A DNA stretch of 64,000 nucleotides from Ramlibacter tataouinensis (lineage in GTDB: Bacteria; Pseudomonadota; Gammaproteobacteria; Burkholderiales; Burkholderiaceae_C): contig NZ_CP116009.1 of the NCBI RefSeq assembly GCF_027941915.1, positions 806,001 through 870,000 on the forward strand. The letters are read 5' to 3'. The notes beneath the pieces were generated by a model that made no database searches, had not been told where the DNA came from, and saw nothing but the letters and a program-made list of their open reading frames with translations. The position numbers and the translations under genes were made by a program. Shown here piece by piece: positions 1-7,744 of the stretch (positions are counted from its first letter, which is position 1; each line of letters starts with the position of its first letter).

Positions 1-51
1 CTGTACGCGCACGGCACCACGACCTGCCTGGTGTTCGACCTGCTGAAGTGA
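1..51 (+). CDS. C-terminal fragment of an upstream gene
   Basis: Seventeen codons remain of a gene whose 5' part lies outside the window. The readable tail ends FDLLK before a TGA at 49-51. The Ala-His-Gly-Thr-Thr-Thr-Cys-Leu stretch resembles the last beta strand of small hotdog thioesterases, but 16 residues are too few to name the family. It lies 21 bases upstream of gloA on the same strand, so the two may be cotranscribed. Confidence 0.55.
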   Translation: MYAHGTTTCLVFDLLK

Positions 52-72
52 CGGCGTGCCGATAATCGCCGG

Positions 73-465
73 ATGCGACTCCTCCACACCATGCTGCGGG
101 TCGGCGACCTGCAGCGCTCCATCGACTTCTACACCCGCGTGCTCGGCATGAAGCTGCTGCGCACCACCGAACGGCCCGAGCAGAAGTACTCGCTGGCCTT
201 CGTCGGCTACGGCACCAACCCGGACCATGCCGAGATCGAGCTGACCTACAACCACGGCGTGTCCAGCTACGAGATCGGCACCGCCTACGGCCACATCGCG
301 CTGGGCGTGCCCGACGTGGCAGCCGCCTGCGAGAAGATCCGCGCGGCCGGCGGCACCATCACGCGCGAGGCCGGCCCGGTACAGGGCGGCAGCACGGTGA
401 TCGCGTTCGTGGCCGACCCGGACGGCTACAAGATCGAGCTGATCCAGAAAGACCCGACCACCTAG
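73..465 (+). CDS. gloA: Lactoylglutathione lyase (glyoxalase I)
   Basis: Glyoxalase I isomerises the hemithioacetal of methylglyoxal and glutathione to S-lactoylglutathione in the cytoplasm. The 130-residue protein has the normal length for the short bacterial form. The four metal ligands known from the E. coli enzyme fall at the same numbers here: His5 (MRLLHTML), Glu56 (AEIELTYN), His74 (AYGHIALG) and Glu122 (GYKIELIQ). This pattern predicts the nickel-activated type. The gene follows the preceding reading frame by 21 bases and is followed by two GC-rich hairpins. Confidence 0.95.
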   Translation: MRLLHTMLRVGDLQRSIDFYTRVLGMKLLRTTERPEQKYSLAFVGYGTNPDHAEIELTYNHGVSSYEIGTAYGHIALGVPDVAAACEKIRAAGGTITREAGPVQGGSTVIAFVADPDGYKIELIQKDPTT

Positions 466-484
466 GACACGAACGGCGGCGGCA

Positions 485-548
485 CCGGGGCGCAAACCCC
501 GGCGCGCGGCGCTCGCGGCAGTTCAGCCGCCGGGCAGCTGCCGGCGGC
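485..548 (+). terminator. Two GC-rich hairpins downstream of gloA
   Basis: CCGGGG at 485-490 pairs perfectly with CCCCGG at 497-502 around a six-base loop. GCCGCCGG at 526-533 pairs perfectly with CCGGCGGC at 541-548 around a seven-base loop. Neither has a T tract, so termination is inferred from position only, 20 bases after the gloA stop and before the MFS gene. Confidence 0.4.
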
Positions 549-587
549 GCGCCGGCGCCGATCGCCACCGCCCATCCCCGAAAGGTC

Positions 588-2078
588 ATGGTGATGGCCT
601 TGGCACCTGCCGACCGCTCCGCACCGGCTGCGCCGTTTAAGGGCAACGATCGGCTGCTCGTCGGGATCATCATGGGCGTGGTCGCGTTCTGGCTGTTTGC
701 CCAGACCACGCTCAACATCGCTCCGGAGATGCAGCGCGAACTGCAGATGGAGGCCGGCACCATGAACATCGCGGTGGCCGTCACCTCCCTGTTCTCCGGC
801 ATCTTCATCGTGGTGATGGGCGGCCTGGCCGACCGCGTCGGGCGCCTGAGGATCACCCGCATCGGCTTCATCCTCAGCATGGCCGGATCGCTTCTCGTGG
901 CGATCACGCCCAGCGGCGGCCTGGCCGCACCCGTGATGCTGGCGGGGCGCGCGCTGCAGGGCCTCTCGGCCGCCTGCATCATGCCGGCCAGCCTGGCCCT
1001 CATCAAGGCGTACTGGGATGGCGCCGGACGACAGCGCGCCATCAGCATGTGGTCGATCGGGTCCTGGGGCGGCTCCGGGCTCTGCTCGCTGGTGGGTGGC
1101 CTGATGGCGCAAAACCTGGGCTGGCGCTCCATCTTCTGGCTGGCCGTCGCCATCAGTGCCCTGGGTCTGTGGATGATGTCCGGAACACCGGAGAGCAAGG
1201 CGCAGGATCGAGGCGGCTACCGGTTCGACCTCCCGGGCGTGCTGGCCTTCATGGTCGCGATGGTCGCCCTGCAGCTGCTGATCACCCTGGGCGGCAGCTT
1301 CGGCTGGACGAGCCTGCCCGGCCTGGCGCTGCTGGCCAGCGCGCTGGTGTTCGGCGTCCTGTTCTACCGGCACGAAAGCAAGGCCTCCAACGCGTTCTTC
1401 GACTTCGGCCTGTTCGGCAATCCGACGTTCACCGGCGCGACGGTGTCCAACTTCCTGATCAACGGCACGGCCGGCACCCTGATCGTGTCGCTGCAGTTGC
1501 TGCAGCTGGGCGGCGACATGAACGCCCAGCAGGCGGGCTTGCTGACGCTGGGCTACGCGATTGCGATCATCGCCTTCATCCGGGTGGGAGAGCGGCTGCT
1601 GCAGCGCTTCGGCGCCCGCCAGCCGATGGTCTGGGGTTGCCTGGTCACGGGCCTGGCCATCCTGCTGCTGTCGCCGGCCAATCTCCTGCTGCAGCAGTAC
1701 AAGCTGGCGGCCATCGCCGCCTACTCGCTGTACGGCCTCGGCCTGGCGCTCTATGCCACGCCGTCCACCGACGCCGCGCTGTCCAGCCTGCCCGCCGCGC
1801 AGGCCGGCTCCGGAGCCGGCATCTACAAGATGGCTTCATCGCTCGGTGCGGCCTTCGGCGTGGCGATTTCGGCCGCCATCTTCACCGCGCTCGGGGCCGA
1901 CAACGGAAGCGTTCGATGGCTGGAAGGCGTGGTCACGTTCTCCGGCCGCCAGAACAACCTGGCCGTGCGCGAGGCGGCCATCATCGCCCTGGGCTTCAAC
2001 CTGGCGATGGTCGCGGTGGCGATCCTGTCGATCCTGCTGACGGTTCCGCGGCGCGAACCTCGCGCGCCCGCAACATGA
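588..2078 (+). CDS. MFS drug exporter, DHA2-like (14 TM)
   Basis: A 496-residue membrane protein of the major facilitator superfamily, in the size range of 14-helix DHA2 drug:H+ antiporters. The loop 2-3 signature GGLADRVGRLR is visible near residue 80. The arginine-containing RALQGLSAA and the following MPASLALIKAYW region match antiporter motifs of the family, and further hydrophobic segments continue to about residue 485. The ATG at 588 has AAGG five bases upstream; a second ATG at 594 is equally possible. The substrate cannot be read from sequence. There is no adjacent TetR or membrane-fusion gene, so it is probably a single-component inner-membrane exporter. Confidence 0.85.
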   Translation: MVMALAPADRSAPAAPFKGNDRLLVGIIMGVVAFWLFAQTTLNIAPEMQRELQMEAGTMNIAVAVTSLFSGIFIVVMGGLADRVGRLRITRIGFILSMAGSLLVAITPSGGLAAPVMLAGRALQGLSAACIMPASLALIKAYWDGAGRQRAISMWSIGSWGGSGLCSLVGGLMAQNLGWRSIFWLAVAISALGLWMMSGTPESKAQDRGGYRFDLPGVLAFMVAMVALQLLITLGGSFGWTSLPGLALLASALVFGVLFYRHESKASNAFFDFGLFGNPTFTGATVSNFLINGTAGTLIVSLQLLQLGGDMNAQQAGLLTLGYAIAIIAFIRVGERLLQRFGARQPMVWGCLVTGLAILLLSPANLLLQQYKLAAIAAYSLYGLGLALYATPSTDAALSSLPAAQAGSGAGIYKMASSLGAAFGVAISAAIFTALGADNGSVRWLEGVVTFSGRQNNLAVREAAIIALGFNLAMVAVAILSILLTVPRREPRAPAT

Positions 2079-2137
2079 CCGCGCGCACCGGGCGCCCGGG
2101 CCGATCCGGCGCGCCGCCGAAGGGCCTGTCCGGGCCC

Positions 2138-3181
2138 TCAGTCGTTTGCCGGCCGGGGCCGCGCCGCCGGCAGGCTGCAGGCCGGGTCGCCCTCCTGGTC
2201 GTCCCAGTCGATCGCCACGGTCGCGTGGCCGATGTGGAACTGCTGCACCAGTTCGCGCTCGACGCAGCGCACCAGGGTGCGCGGATCGGCCTGCGGCGCC
2301 GGCTTGACGTGCAGCGTCGCCAGCGCATGGCCGGAGGTGATCAGCCACACGTGCACGTGGCTGACCGACACCAGCCCGGGCACGGTGGCCAGCAGGTGCA
2401 GCTCGATCGCCTCGGGCGCGGCATTGTCGGGCGCGCCTTCCAGCAGGATGTGCAGCGAGTTGCGCAGCAGCGACCAGGCGCTGCGCAGCACCAGCAGCGA
2501 CACCAGCACCGACAGGATCGGGTCGATCGGCGCCCAGCCGGTCAGCCCGATCACGATCGCCGCGACGATGGCGCCGACCGAGCCCAGCAGGTCGCCCATC
2601 ACGTGCAGCGCCGCGCCCTTGATGTTGACGTGCTCGCGGTCGCCGCGCGTGAGGATGTACAGCACGACCAGGTTGACCAGCAGGCCGGCCACCGCCACTG
2701 CCAGCATCGGCCCGGCCAGCACCGGCTGCGGCTCGCGCAGGCGCTGGAACGCCTCCCAGCCGATCCAGCCGACGATGGCGAACAGCGCGGCGGCGTTGGC
2801 CAGGCCGGCCACCACCTCGAAGCGCAGGTAGCCGAAGGTGCGGCGCGGGTCGGCCGGCCGCCGGCCGACGCGGAAGGCGCCCCAGGCCAGGGCCAGCGCA
2901 GCGGCGTCGGTCAGCATGTGGCCGGCATCGGCGATCAGCGCCAGCGATCCCGACAGCAGCCCGCCGGCCACCTCCACCGCCATGAAGGCGAAGGTGAGCA
3001 GGAAGGCGAACAGCACCTTGCGCTCGTTGTGGGCGGTGACGGACGGCGCATGGGAATGGCCGTGGTGCCCGTGCTCGTGGGTGTGCGCGTGCCCGTCGGG
3101 CTGGCCGTGCGCGTGATCGTGATCGTGGTCCCGCTTGTGCAGGGCGTGGTCAGGGCCGTGAGCGGCATGGTCGTGGGACAT
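2138..3181 (-). CDS. Cation diffusion facilitator, zinc/cobalt exporter (CzcD/ZitB type)
   Basis: A 347-residue CDF antiporter that would export Zn2+, Cd2+ or Co2+ from the cytoplasm. The first 50 residues are exceptionally histidine rich (repeated HDHDH and HGHHGH), typical of zinc-type CDF proteins. The transmembrane metal site is seen as HMLTD in helix 2 and HVMGD in helix 5. The C-terminal cytoplasmic ferredoxin-like domain includes SVSHVHVWLI. I chose the ATG at 3181 because translation from it begins directly with the His-rich tail (MSHDHAAHG); an upstream in-frame start at 3259 would add 26 unlike residues. It converges on the MFS gene with a 59-base gap. Confidence 0.93.
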   Translation of the reverse strand: MSHDHAAHGPDHALHKRDHDHDHAHGQPDGHAHTHEHGHHGHSHAPSVTAHNERKVLFAFLLTFAFMAVEVAGGLLSGSLALIADAGHMLTDAAALALAWGAFRVGRRPADPRRTFGYLRFEVVAGLANAAALFAIVGWIGWEAFQRLREPQPVLAGPMLAVAVAGLLVNLVVLYILTRGDREHVNIKGAALHVMGDLLGSVGAIVAAIVIGLTGWAPIDPILSVLVSLLVLRSAWSLLRNSLHILLEGAPDNAAPEAIELHLLATVPGLVSVSHVHVWLITSGHALATLHVKPAPQADPRTLVRCVERELVQQFHIGHATVAIDWDDQEGDPACSLPAARPRPAND

Positions 3182-3363
3182 AGGCGGATTCTTGGCTTTT
3201 CGGCGGGGCCGCGCTGGCCCCGGTGAACTCGACGGCCGCATCCTCGAGCTTGCCACCATGGCAAGGTCAAGCCCTTCGCGCGGCGCCTGCCGAGGACGGT
3301 TACACGGGCCCCCGTCCGGCCCGGCGCGGTCCTAGGCTCGGGCATCGACCACAGGAGTTTCCC

Positions 3364-4440
3364 ATGGCCACCATCGACGTCCGCACCGGCCAGGCACCGG
3401 CCGCCCACACGCGCGAGGAATTCGGCCGGCGCTTCCGGGCCCGCTTCTTCGACCCGGCCTTCCGCGCCGAGGACGAGGCGATCCGGCGGCTGGAGGCGAT
3501 CGCCTGGGACGGCTACTGCGCCGCGCGCAAGTCGCCCGTGACGCGCAAGGCCGGCCCCGAGTTCAAGGACCCGGACTACGACCTGTCGGCCGAGTGGTAC
3601 CACACGCGCAACCGCCTGCTCGCGGCGCAGCAGCGCTGGGCCGACCCGGCCACGCCCTCGCGCGTGCTGCTGGTCAACGGCGCCACCCGCAACGACGGCA
3701 CCTGTCCCGGCGAGATGTCCAAGAGCTTCCGGCTGACTCGCCTGGCGCAGCAGGTCCTGGACGAGGCCGGCCTGCAGACCGAGCTGCTGGACCTGAGCCA
3801 GCTCGCCTCCGACTTCGACCGCCACATCCACCCGTGCAAGGGCTGCGTCTCGACCGCCATGCCACTGTGCCACTGGCCCTGCAGCTGCTACCCCAACCAC
3901 GAACTGAGCCAGGTGAACGACTGGATGGCCGAGATCTACGAGCACTGGACCGGCGCGCACGGCGTGCTGCTGGTCACGCCGACGCACTGGTACACCATGT
4001 CCAGCCCGCTGAAGCTGATGATGGACCGGCTGGTCTGCGCCGACGGCGGCAACCCGGACCCCACCAGCACCGGCGGCAAAGACCCGGCGAAGGCCAAGCA
4101 GCTCGAGCTGGATGGCTGGCCCTATCCCAAGCACCTGGCCGGTCGCGCCTACGGCGTGGTGGTGCACGGCGACGTGGCCGGCATCGAGGGCACCCGGCGC
4201 GCGCTGTGCGACTGGCTGGACTGGATGGGCCTGATCGACGCCGGCCCGCAGGCCCGGCTGGACCGCTTCATCGGCTACTACGAACCCTATGCCACCAGCC
4301 ACCAGGCGCTGGATCGCGACACCGACGTGCAGGAGGAAGTGCGCAACGTGGCGCGCGCGCTGGCCGAAGCGGTGAAGGAGTTGCGCGAGGGTCGGCTGAG
4401 CGCACCCGGCCGCGACTTGCCCTCGCCCAGGCCGAAGTAA
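3364..4440 (+). CDS. Flavodoxin-fold NAD(P)H-dependent oxidoreductase with cysteine cluster
   Basis: A 358-residue protein with an FMN_red/flavodoxin-like core. The phosphate-binding loop is seen as NGATRNDGTC at about 105-114, and a second core segment is VLLVTPTHWYTMSSPLKLMMDRL. Residues 158-175 hold five cysteines (C158, C161, C169, C173, C175) in HPCKGC...CHWPCSCYPNH. Iron-sulfur flavoproteins carry a compact cysteine motif at a similar place, so a metal or Fe-S cluster is possible but unproven. About 95 N-terminal residues precede the fold and resemble nothing I recognise. The ATG at 3364 follows CAGGAG with good spacing. The physiological substrate is unknown. Confidence 0.7.
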   Translation: MATIDVRTGQAPAAHTREEFGRRFRARFFDPAFRAEDEAIRRLEAIAWDGYCAARKSPVTRKAGPEFKDPDYDLSAEWYHTRNRLLAAQQRWADPATPSRVLLVNGATRNDGTCPGEMSKSFRLTRLAQQVLDEAGLQTELLDLSQLASDFDRHIHPCKGCVSTAMPLCHWPCSCYPNHELSQVNDWMAEIYEHWTGAHGVLLVTPTHWYTMSSPLKLMMDRLVCADGGNPDPTSTGGKDPAKAKQLELDGWPYPKHLAGRAYGVVVHGDVAGIEGTRRALCDWLDWMGLIDAGPQARLDRFIGYYEPYATSHQALDRDTDVQEEVRNVARALAEAVKELREGRLSAPGRDLPSPRPK

Positions 4441-4550
4441 GGCCACGTGAACGCACGGTGAACGAGCCTTTCAGCGCCGGTTCAGTGGCGCGGCGGCACA
4501 CTCCGGTGCACAGTCGCCCTCGACTGCCGTCCATCCCAAGGAGATTCACC

Positions 4551-4865
4551 ATGCAATCGACCGCCTTCGTCGCCTCGCTCGGCCTGCTCGCAGCCCTTGC
4601 CGGCAGCCCCGCGCTGGCCGGGGATCGCGACGCCGACCGAGGAGGCCCCGCGCCCCAGTCGGCGGGCGCCGGTACCGACCGCACCGCCAACCCGGGCATG
4701 CAGGCGGTGCCGCACGCCGCCGGACCCAGCGAACGGGCCCACGGCTGGCAATACTTCTCCGATCCCAAGGCGCAGCGCGCCGTCGTCATCAGCCCGCAAG
4801 GCGACTATTACTTCAGCCGCGGCAAGGGGCTGCGCTGGGTGGCCGCGGCGCAGTCGGACACCTGA
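4551..4865 (+). CDS. Small secreted hypothetical protein
   Basis: A 104-residue protein that I do not recognise. Residues 1-23 (MQSTAFVASLGLLAALAGSP then ALA-G) form a clear Sec signal peptide with an Ala-x-Ala cleavage site, so the mature protein is periplasmic or extracellular. The mature part starts with a low-complexity Asp/Gly/Pro region and ends with a more conserved-looking segment (YFSDPKAQRAVVISPQGDYY). The start at 4551 has AAGGAG upstream. It is 110 bases after the flavoprotein gene and 141 before the next gene. Confidence 0.65.
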   Translation: MQSTAFVASLGLLAALAGSPALAGDRDADRGGPAPQSAGAGTDRTANPGMQAVPHAAGPSERAHGWQYFSDPKAQRAVVISPQGDYYFSRGKGLRWVAAAQSDT

Positions 4866-5006
4866 GGGGCGCTGACCCGAAACGGCGGGCGGGAGTTGTC
4901 CTACCGCCGCTTCAGTACCCGCGCAGCGGGCCAGGGGCGACCTCCGACAGCACGGCCTGAAGGCGGCGCCTACCTTGGCAGCATCCTCACCCCCAGGAGA
5001 GCTGCC

Positions 5007-5588
5007 ATGGACTCCAACCTCATGCTCGTGGTGCTGGTGATCCTCGCGCTGATCGCCCTCGCCCTGTTCTTCTATCAGCGCAAGACGCGTAGCGACCACC
5101 TGCGGCGCGATTTCGGCCCCGAATACAGCCGCGCCGTGCACGACCTCGGCAGCCGCGACAAGGCCGAAGCCGAGCTGCTCGCGCGCCGCAAGCGCGTGGA
5201 GGAGCTGGACATCGTGCCGCTCAGCCCGGCCGACGCCCAGCGGTTCAACCAGGCCTGGCGCTCGGTCCAGGCCCGCTTCGTCGACAACCCGCGCGGCTCG
5301 CTGGCCGAGGCCGACGTGCTGGTGCGCCAGCTGATGGAGACCCGCGGCTACCCGGTCGGCGACTTCGAGCGGCGTGCGGCCGACATCTCGGTGCACCACC
5401 CGCAGGTGGTCGACCACTACCGCGTCGCGCACGACCTGGCCGAGCGCGAACGCAGCGGCCAGGTCGACACCGAAGGCATGCGGCAGGCGGTGATCCACTA
5501 CCGCGCCTTGTTCGCCGACCTGCTGCAGACCGAAGACCCGCGCGAGCCGCGCGGCCACCGCCACCCCGAAATGAGGAGCTCCGCATGA
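5007..5588 (+). CDS. Membrane-anchored hypothetical protein, paralogue of the next gene
   Basis: A 193-residue protein with one N-terminal transmembrane helix (residues about 5-23, LMLVVLVILALIALALFF) followed by a charged soluble domain. The stretch from about residue 75 (SPADAQRFNQAWRSVQARFV) to about 178 aligns with the C-terminal half of the next gene, so the two are paralogues sharing one domain. The ATG at 5007 follows AGGAG; a longer frame from 4896 is less likely because it would bury the hydrophobic anchor. The last four bases overlap the next start (ATGA), so translation is probably coupled. The function is unknown. Confidence 0.65.
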   Translation: MDSNLMLVVLVILALIALALFFYQRKTRSDHLRRDFGPEYSRAVHDLGSRDKAEAELLARRKRVEELDIVPLSPADAQRFNQAWRSVQARFVDNPRGSLAEADVLVRQLMETRGYPVGDFERRAADISVHHPQVVDHYRVAHDLAERERSGQVDTEGMRQAVIHYRALFADLLQTEDPREPRGHRHPEMRSSA

Positions 5589-6157
5589 ACCGCGACGAAC
5601 AGCAACGCATGGGCACCGCCGACCTGGTCGCCGGCGCCGAACAGCAGGATCGGCAGGCCTGGGGCGAGCGGCAGCCGCCCGAAGCGGCAGACCGGGTGCG
5701 CCAGGCGCAGCAGGCACAGCAGGCCCCACGCCCGGGCGGCGGCGCCACGCCGCAGCAGATGGAGCAGCGCCAGCCCATGGACCGGCCTGCGTCCGCGCAC
5801 ACCCAGCCGCAGCATGGCCAGTCCCGGCACGAGCCGGTGCAGCACGGACAGCCGCCCCGTGGTGAAGGAATGCAGGGCACGGACCAACTCGCCGCCCTGT
5901 TCCCGCCCCAGGTCGCGGCCGACTTCCGCCAGCGCTGGGACCAGGTGCAGATCGGCTTCGTGGACGATCCGCGCCGGGCCGTGCAGCATGCCGACGAACT
6001 GGTGGCGCAGGTGATGAAGAGCCTGGCCGCCACGTTTGCCGAGCAGCGGACGAAGATCGAATCCAGCCTGGGCCGCGGCGAGCAGGCCGACACGGAAGAC
6101 CTGCGGGTGGCCCTGCGCGGCTACCGCTCGTTCTTCCAGCGCTTGCTGTCGCTGTGA
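5585..6157 (+). CDS. Gln/Pro-rich hypothetical protein, paralogue of the preceding gene
   Basis: A 190-residue protein with no signal peptide or membrane helix. The first 100 residues are rich in Gln, Ala and Pro (many AQQAQQ and HGQ runs) and look disordered. The last 85 residues carry the domain shared with the upstream membrane-anchored protein: FRQRWDQVQIGFVDDPRRAV here matches FNQAWRSVQARFVDNPRGSL there, and both end in a similar Tyr-Arg-x-Phe-Phe helix. The start overlaps the upstream stop by four bases. The pairing suggests a membrane-tethered and a soluble partner with the same fold. I do not know the function. Confidence 0.62.
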   Translation: MNRDEQQRMGTADLVAGAEQQDRQAWGERQPPEAADRVRQAQQAQQAPRPGGGATPQQMEQRQPMDRPASAHTQPQHGQSRHEPVQHGQPPRGEGMQGTDQLAALFPPQVAADFRQRWDQVQIGFVDDPRRAVQHADELVAQVMKSLAATFAEQRTKIESSLGRGEQADTEDLRVALRGYRSFFQRLLSL

Positions 6158-6200
6158 CGGTGGCCGCGGGTCCCGGTTGACCGGCGCGCTGCTCGTTCGT

Positions 6201-6926
6201 TCAGGCGAGCAGCAGCCCCAGCAGCTTCCAGGCCCCCGCCGCCAGCAGCACGGCGCCCAGCCCCGCGGCCACGCGCTCGCCGCCGGGCGCCAGCTTTTCC
6301 AGCGCCACCAGCAGGGCGATGGCGGCGATCCACCACAGGTTCATCACGCCGCCGACGAACAGCAGGACCATCAGCGCCCAGCAGCACCCGAGGCACAGCA
6401 GGCCGTGCCGCAGCCCCATCACCCAGGCCCCACGCGCGCCCGGGCGCCACTCGCCCAGCAGGAATCCCACCGGCGTGCGGCAACGCGCCAGGCAGACCTT
6501 CTTCAGCGGCGAGAACTGGTAGGCGCCGGCCACCAGCAGCAACAGCACGTTGAGGGCGGCCGAGGTGCTGACGATCATCGGGTCCACCCAATGGGCCGCC
6601 TGCAGGAGCCATTGCAGGGCGGCCGCGGCGAGGCTGAAGAAGAACCAGACCGCCAGGTAGCCGCCGACGAAGGCGGCGGCGCGGACCGGCTCACCGCCGC
6701 GCAGGCTCAGGCGCGAGAAGGTGCTCACCATCGGCAGCGCGGCCGGCAGCATCATTGCGGCCATCATCACCGCCCACATGGCCGCGATCGCCAGCACGTT
6801 CGGTGCGCTCCAGTGCGGCGTGGCGGGCATGGTCAGCTGCACCAGCGGATGGCCCATGTCGAACGCCATCCAGCCCAGCACGGCCCAGCCGGCAACCGCC
6901 CCTGCCAACAGCATGCCCGTGCGCAT
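6201..6926 (-). CDS. DUF2182 family integral membrane protein
   Basis: A 241-residue polytopic membrane protein matching the DUF2182 family (described as a predicted metal-binding integral membrane protein). Visible family traits are the Trp-Ala-Val-Met-Met-Ala-Ala-Met-Met-Leu-Pro helix, the KKVCLARCRTP loop and the HGLLCLGCCWALM helix, which supply the conserved Cys and His residues. The ATG at 6926 has an excellent AAGGAGG seven bases upstream, so I reject the longer frame from 7085. It is divergent from a DUF1326 gene, and the two families are repeatedly found side by side. The biochemical role is not established. Confidence 0.85.
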   Translation of the reverse strand: MRTGMLLAGAVAGWAVLGWMAFDMGHPLVQLTMPATPHWSAPNVLAIAAMWAVMMAAMMLPAALPMVSTFSRLSLRGGEPVRAAAFVGGYLAVWFFFSLAAAALQWLLQAAHWVDPMIVSTSAALNVLLLLVAGAYQFSPLKKVCLARCRTPVGFLLGEWRPGARGAWVMGLRHGLLCLGCCWALMVLLFVGGVMNLWWIAAIALLVALEKLAPGGERVAAGLGAVLLAAGAWKLLGLLLA

Positions 6927-7102
6927 CGTGGCCTCCTTTGCCGCGGCTTGCTCCGCGTGCTGCACACGATCAGCCGCGCACGGGTCGCTGTCAACTTGAA
7001 AGCGGGGGCGCGCGCGCCTAAGCTGGCACGTTCGCCGCCCATGATGCGGCGCCACCCCATCCGTCGCAGGCGGATGGCTTCGCAACCCTTCGGGAGACCG
7101 TG

Positions 7103-7711
7103 ATGAGCTGGCAGATCTCGGGCGAATACATGGAAACCTGCAACTGCACGTTCCTGTGCCCCTGCATTTCCTCCAACCTGGCGGCGCGGCCGACCGAGGG
7201 GGACTGCAAGGCCGCGCTCGGGATGCGCATCGACCAGGGCGAGAAGGACGGCGTGCCGCTCGGCGGGCTGTCGTTCGTCCTCATGCTGCAGTCGCAGGGT
7301 CCGATGGGCGCCGGCAACATGACCGTGGGCCTGATCGTCGACGAGCGCGCCAGCGACCCGCAGGTCGAAGCCATCGGCGCCATCGCGTCCGGCCAGGTCG
7401 GCGGCCCGATGGCGGCGCTTGCACCGCTGGTAAGCCGGATGGCCGGGGTCGAGCGCAGCCCGATCCGCTTCGACATGGACGGCCTCACGCGCAGCCTGCG
7501 CGCCGGCGACCGGGTCGACCAGGCCTGCGAAGGCATCCCCGGCGCCACGGCGGACGAGGCCATCTGCCTGGACAACACCAACCACCCGGTCAACCCGCGT
7601 ATCGCCATCGCCAAGGCGACGCGCAGCCGCTTCAGCGTCTTCGGCATCGACTGGGACGACAGCACCGGCACCCGCAACGGCCACTTCGCGCCGTTCGCCT
7701 GGTCGGGCTGA
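7103..7711 (+). CDS. DUF1326 domain protein
   Basis: A 202-residue soluble protein of the DUF1326 family. The diagnostic N-terminal cysteine cluster ETCNCTFLCPC occurs at about residues 11-21, and the protein ends with a conserved-looking FGIDWDDSTG segment. No signal peptide is visible. The start codon could be GTG at 7100 or ATG at 7103, directly adjacent; I prefer the ATG, with GGGAG upstream. It is divergent from the DUF2182 membrane gene with about 176 bases between, which must hold both promoters. Family function is unknown; the Cys cluster together with a Cys/His-rich membrane partner hints at metal handling, which is inference. Confidence 0.85.
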   Translation: MSWQISGEYMETCNCTFLCPCISSNLAARPTEGDCKAALGMRIDQGEKDGVPLGGLSFVLMLQSQGPMGAGNMTVGLIVDERASDPQVEAIGAIASGQVGGPMAALAPLVSRMAGVERSPIRFDMDGLTRSLRAGDRVDQACEGIPGATADEAICLDNTNHPVNPRIAIAKATRSRFSVFGIDWDDSTGTRNGHFAPFAWSG

Positions 7712-7744
7712 AGCACGTCGCGCGCCGACGCGGCGGCAAGCGCG

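Noticed and set aside
3182..3259. Longer CDF start at 3259
   Set aside because: The extra 26 residues are Arg/Ser/Pro-rich and unlike CDF N termini. The ATG at 3181 begins directly at the His-rich tail.
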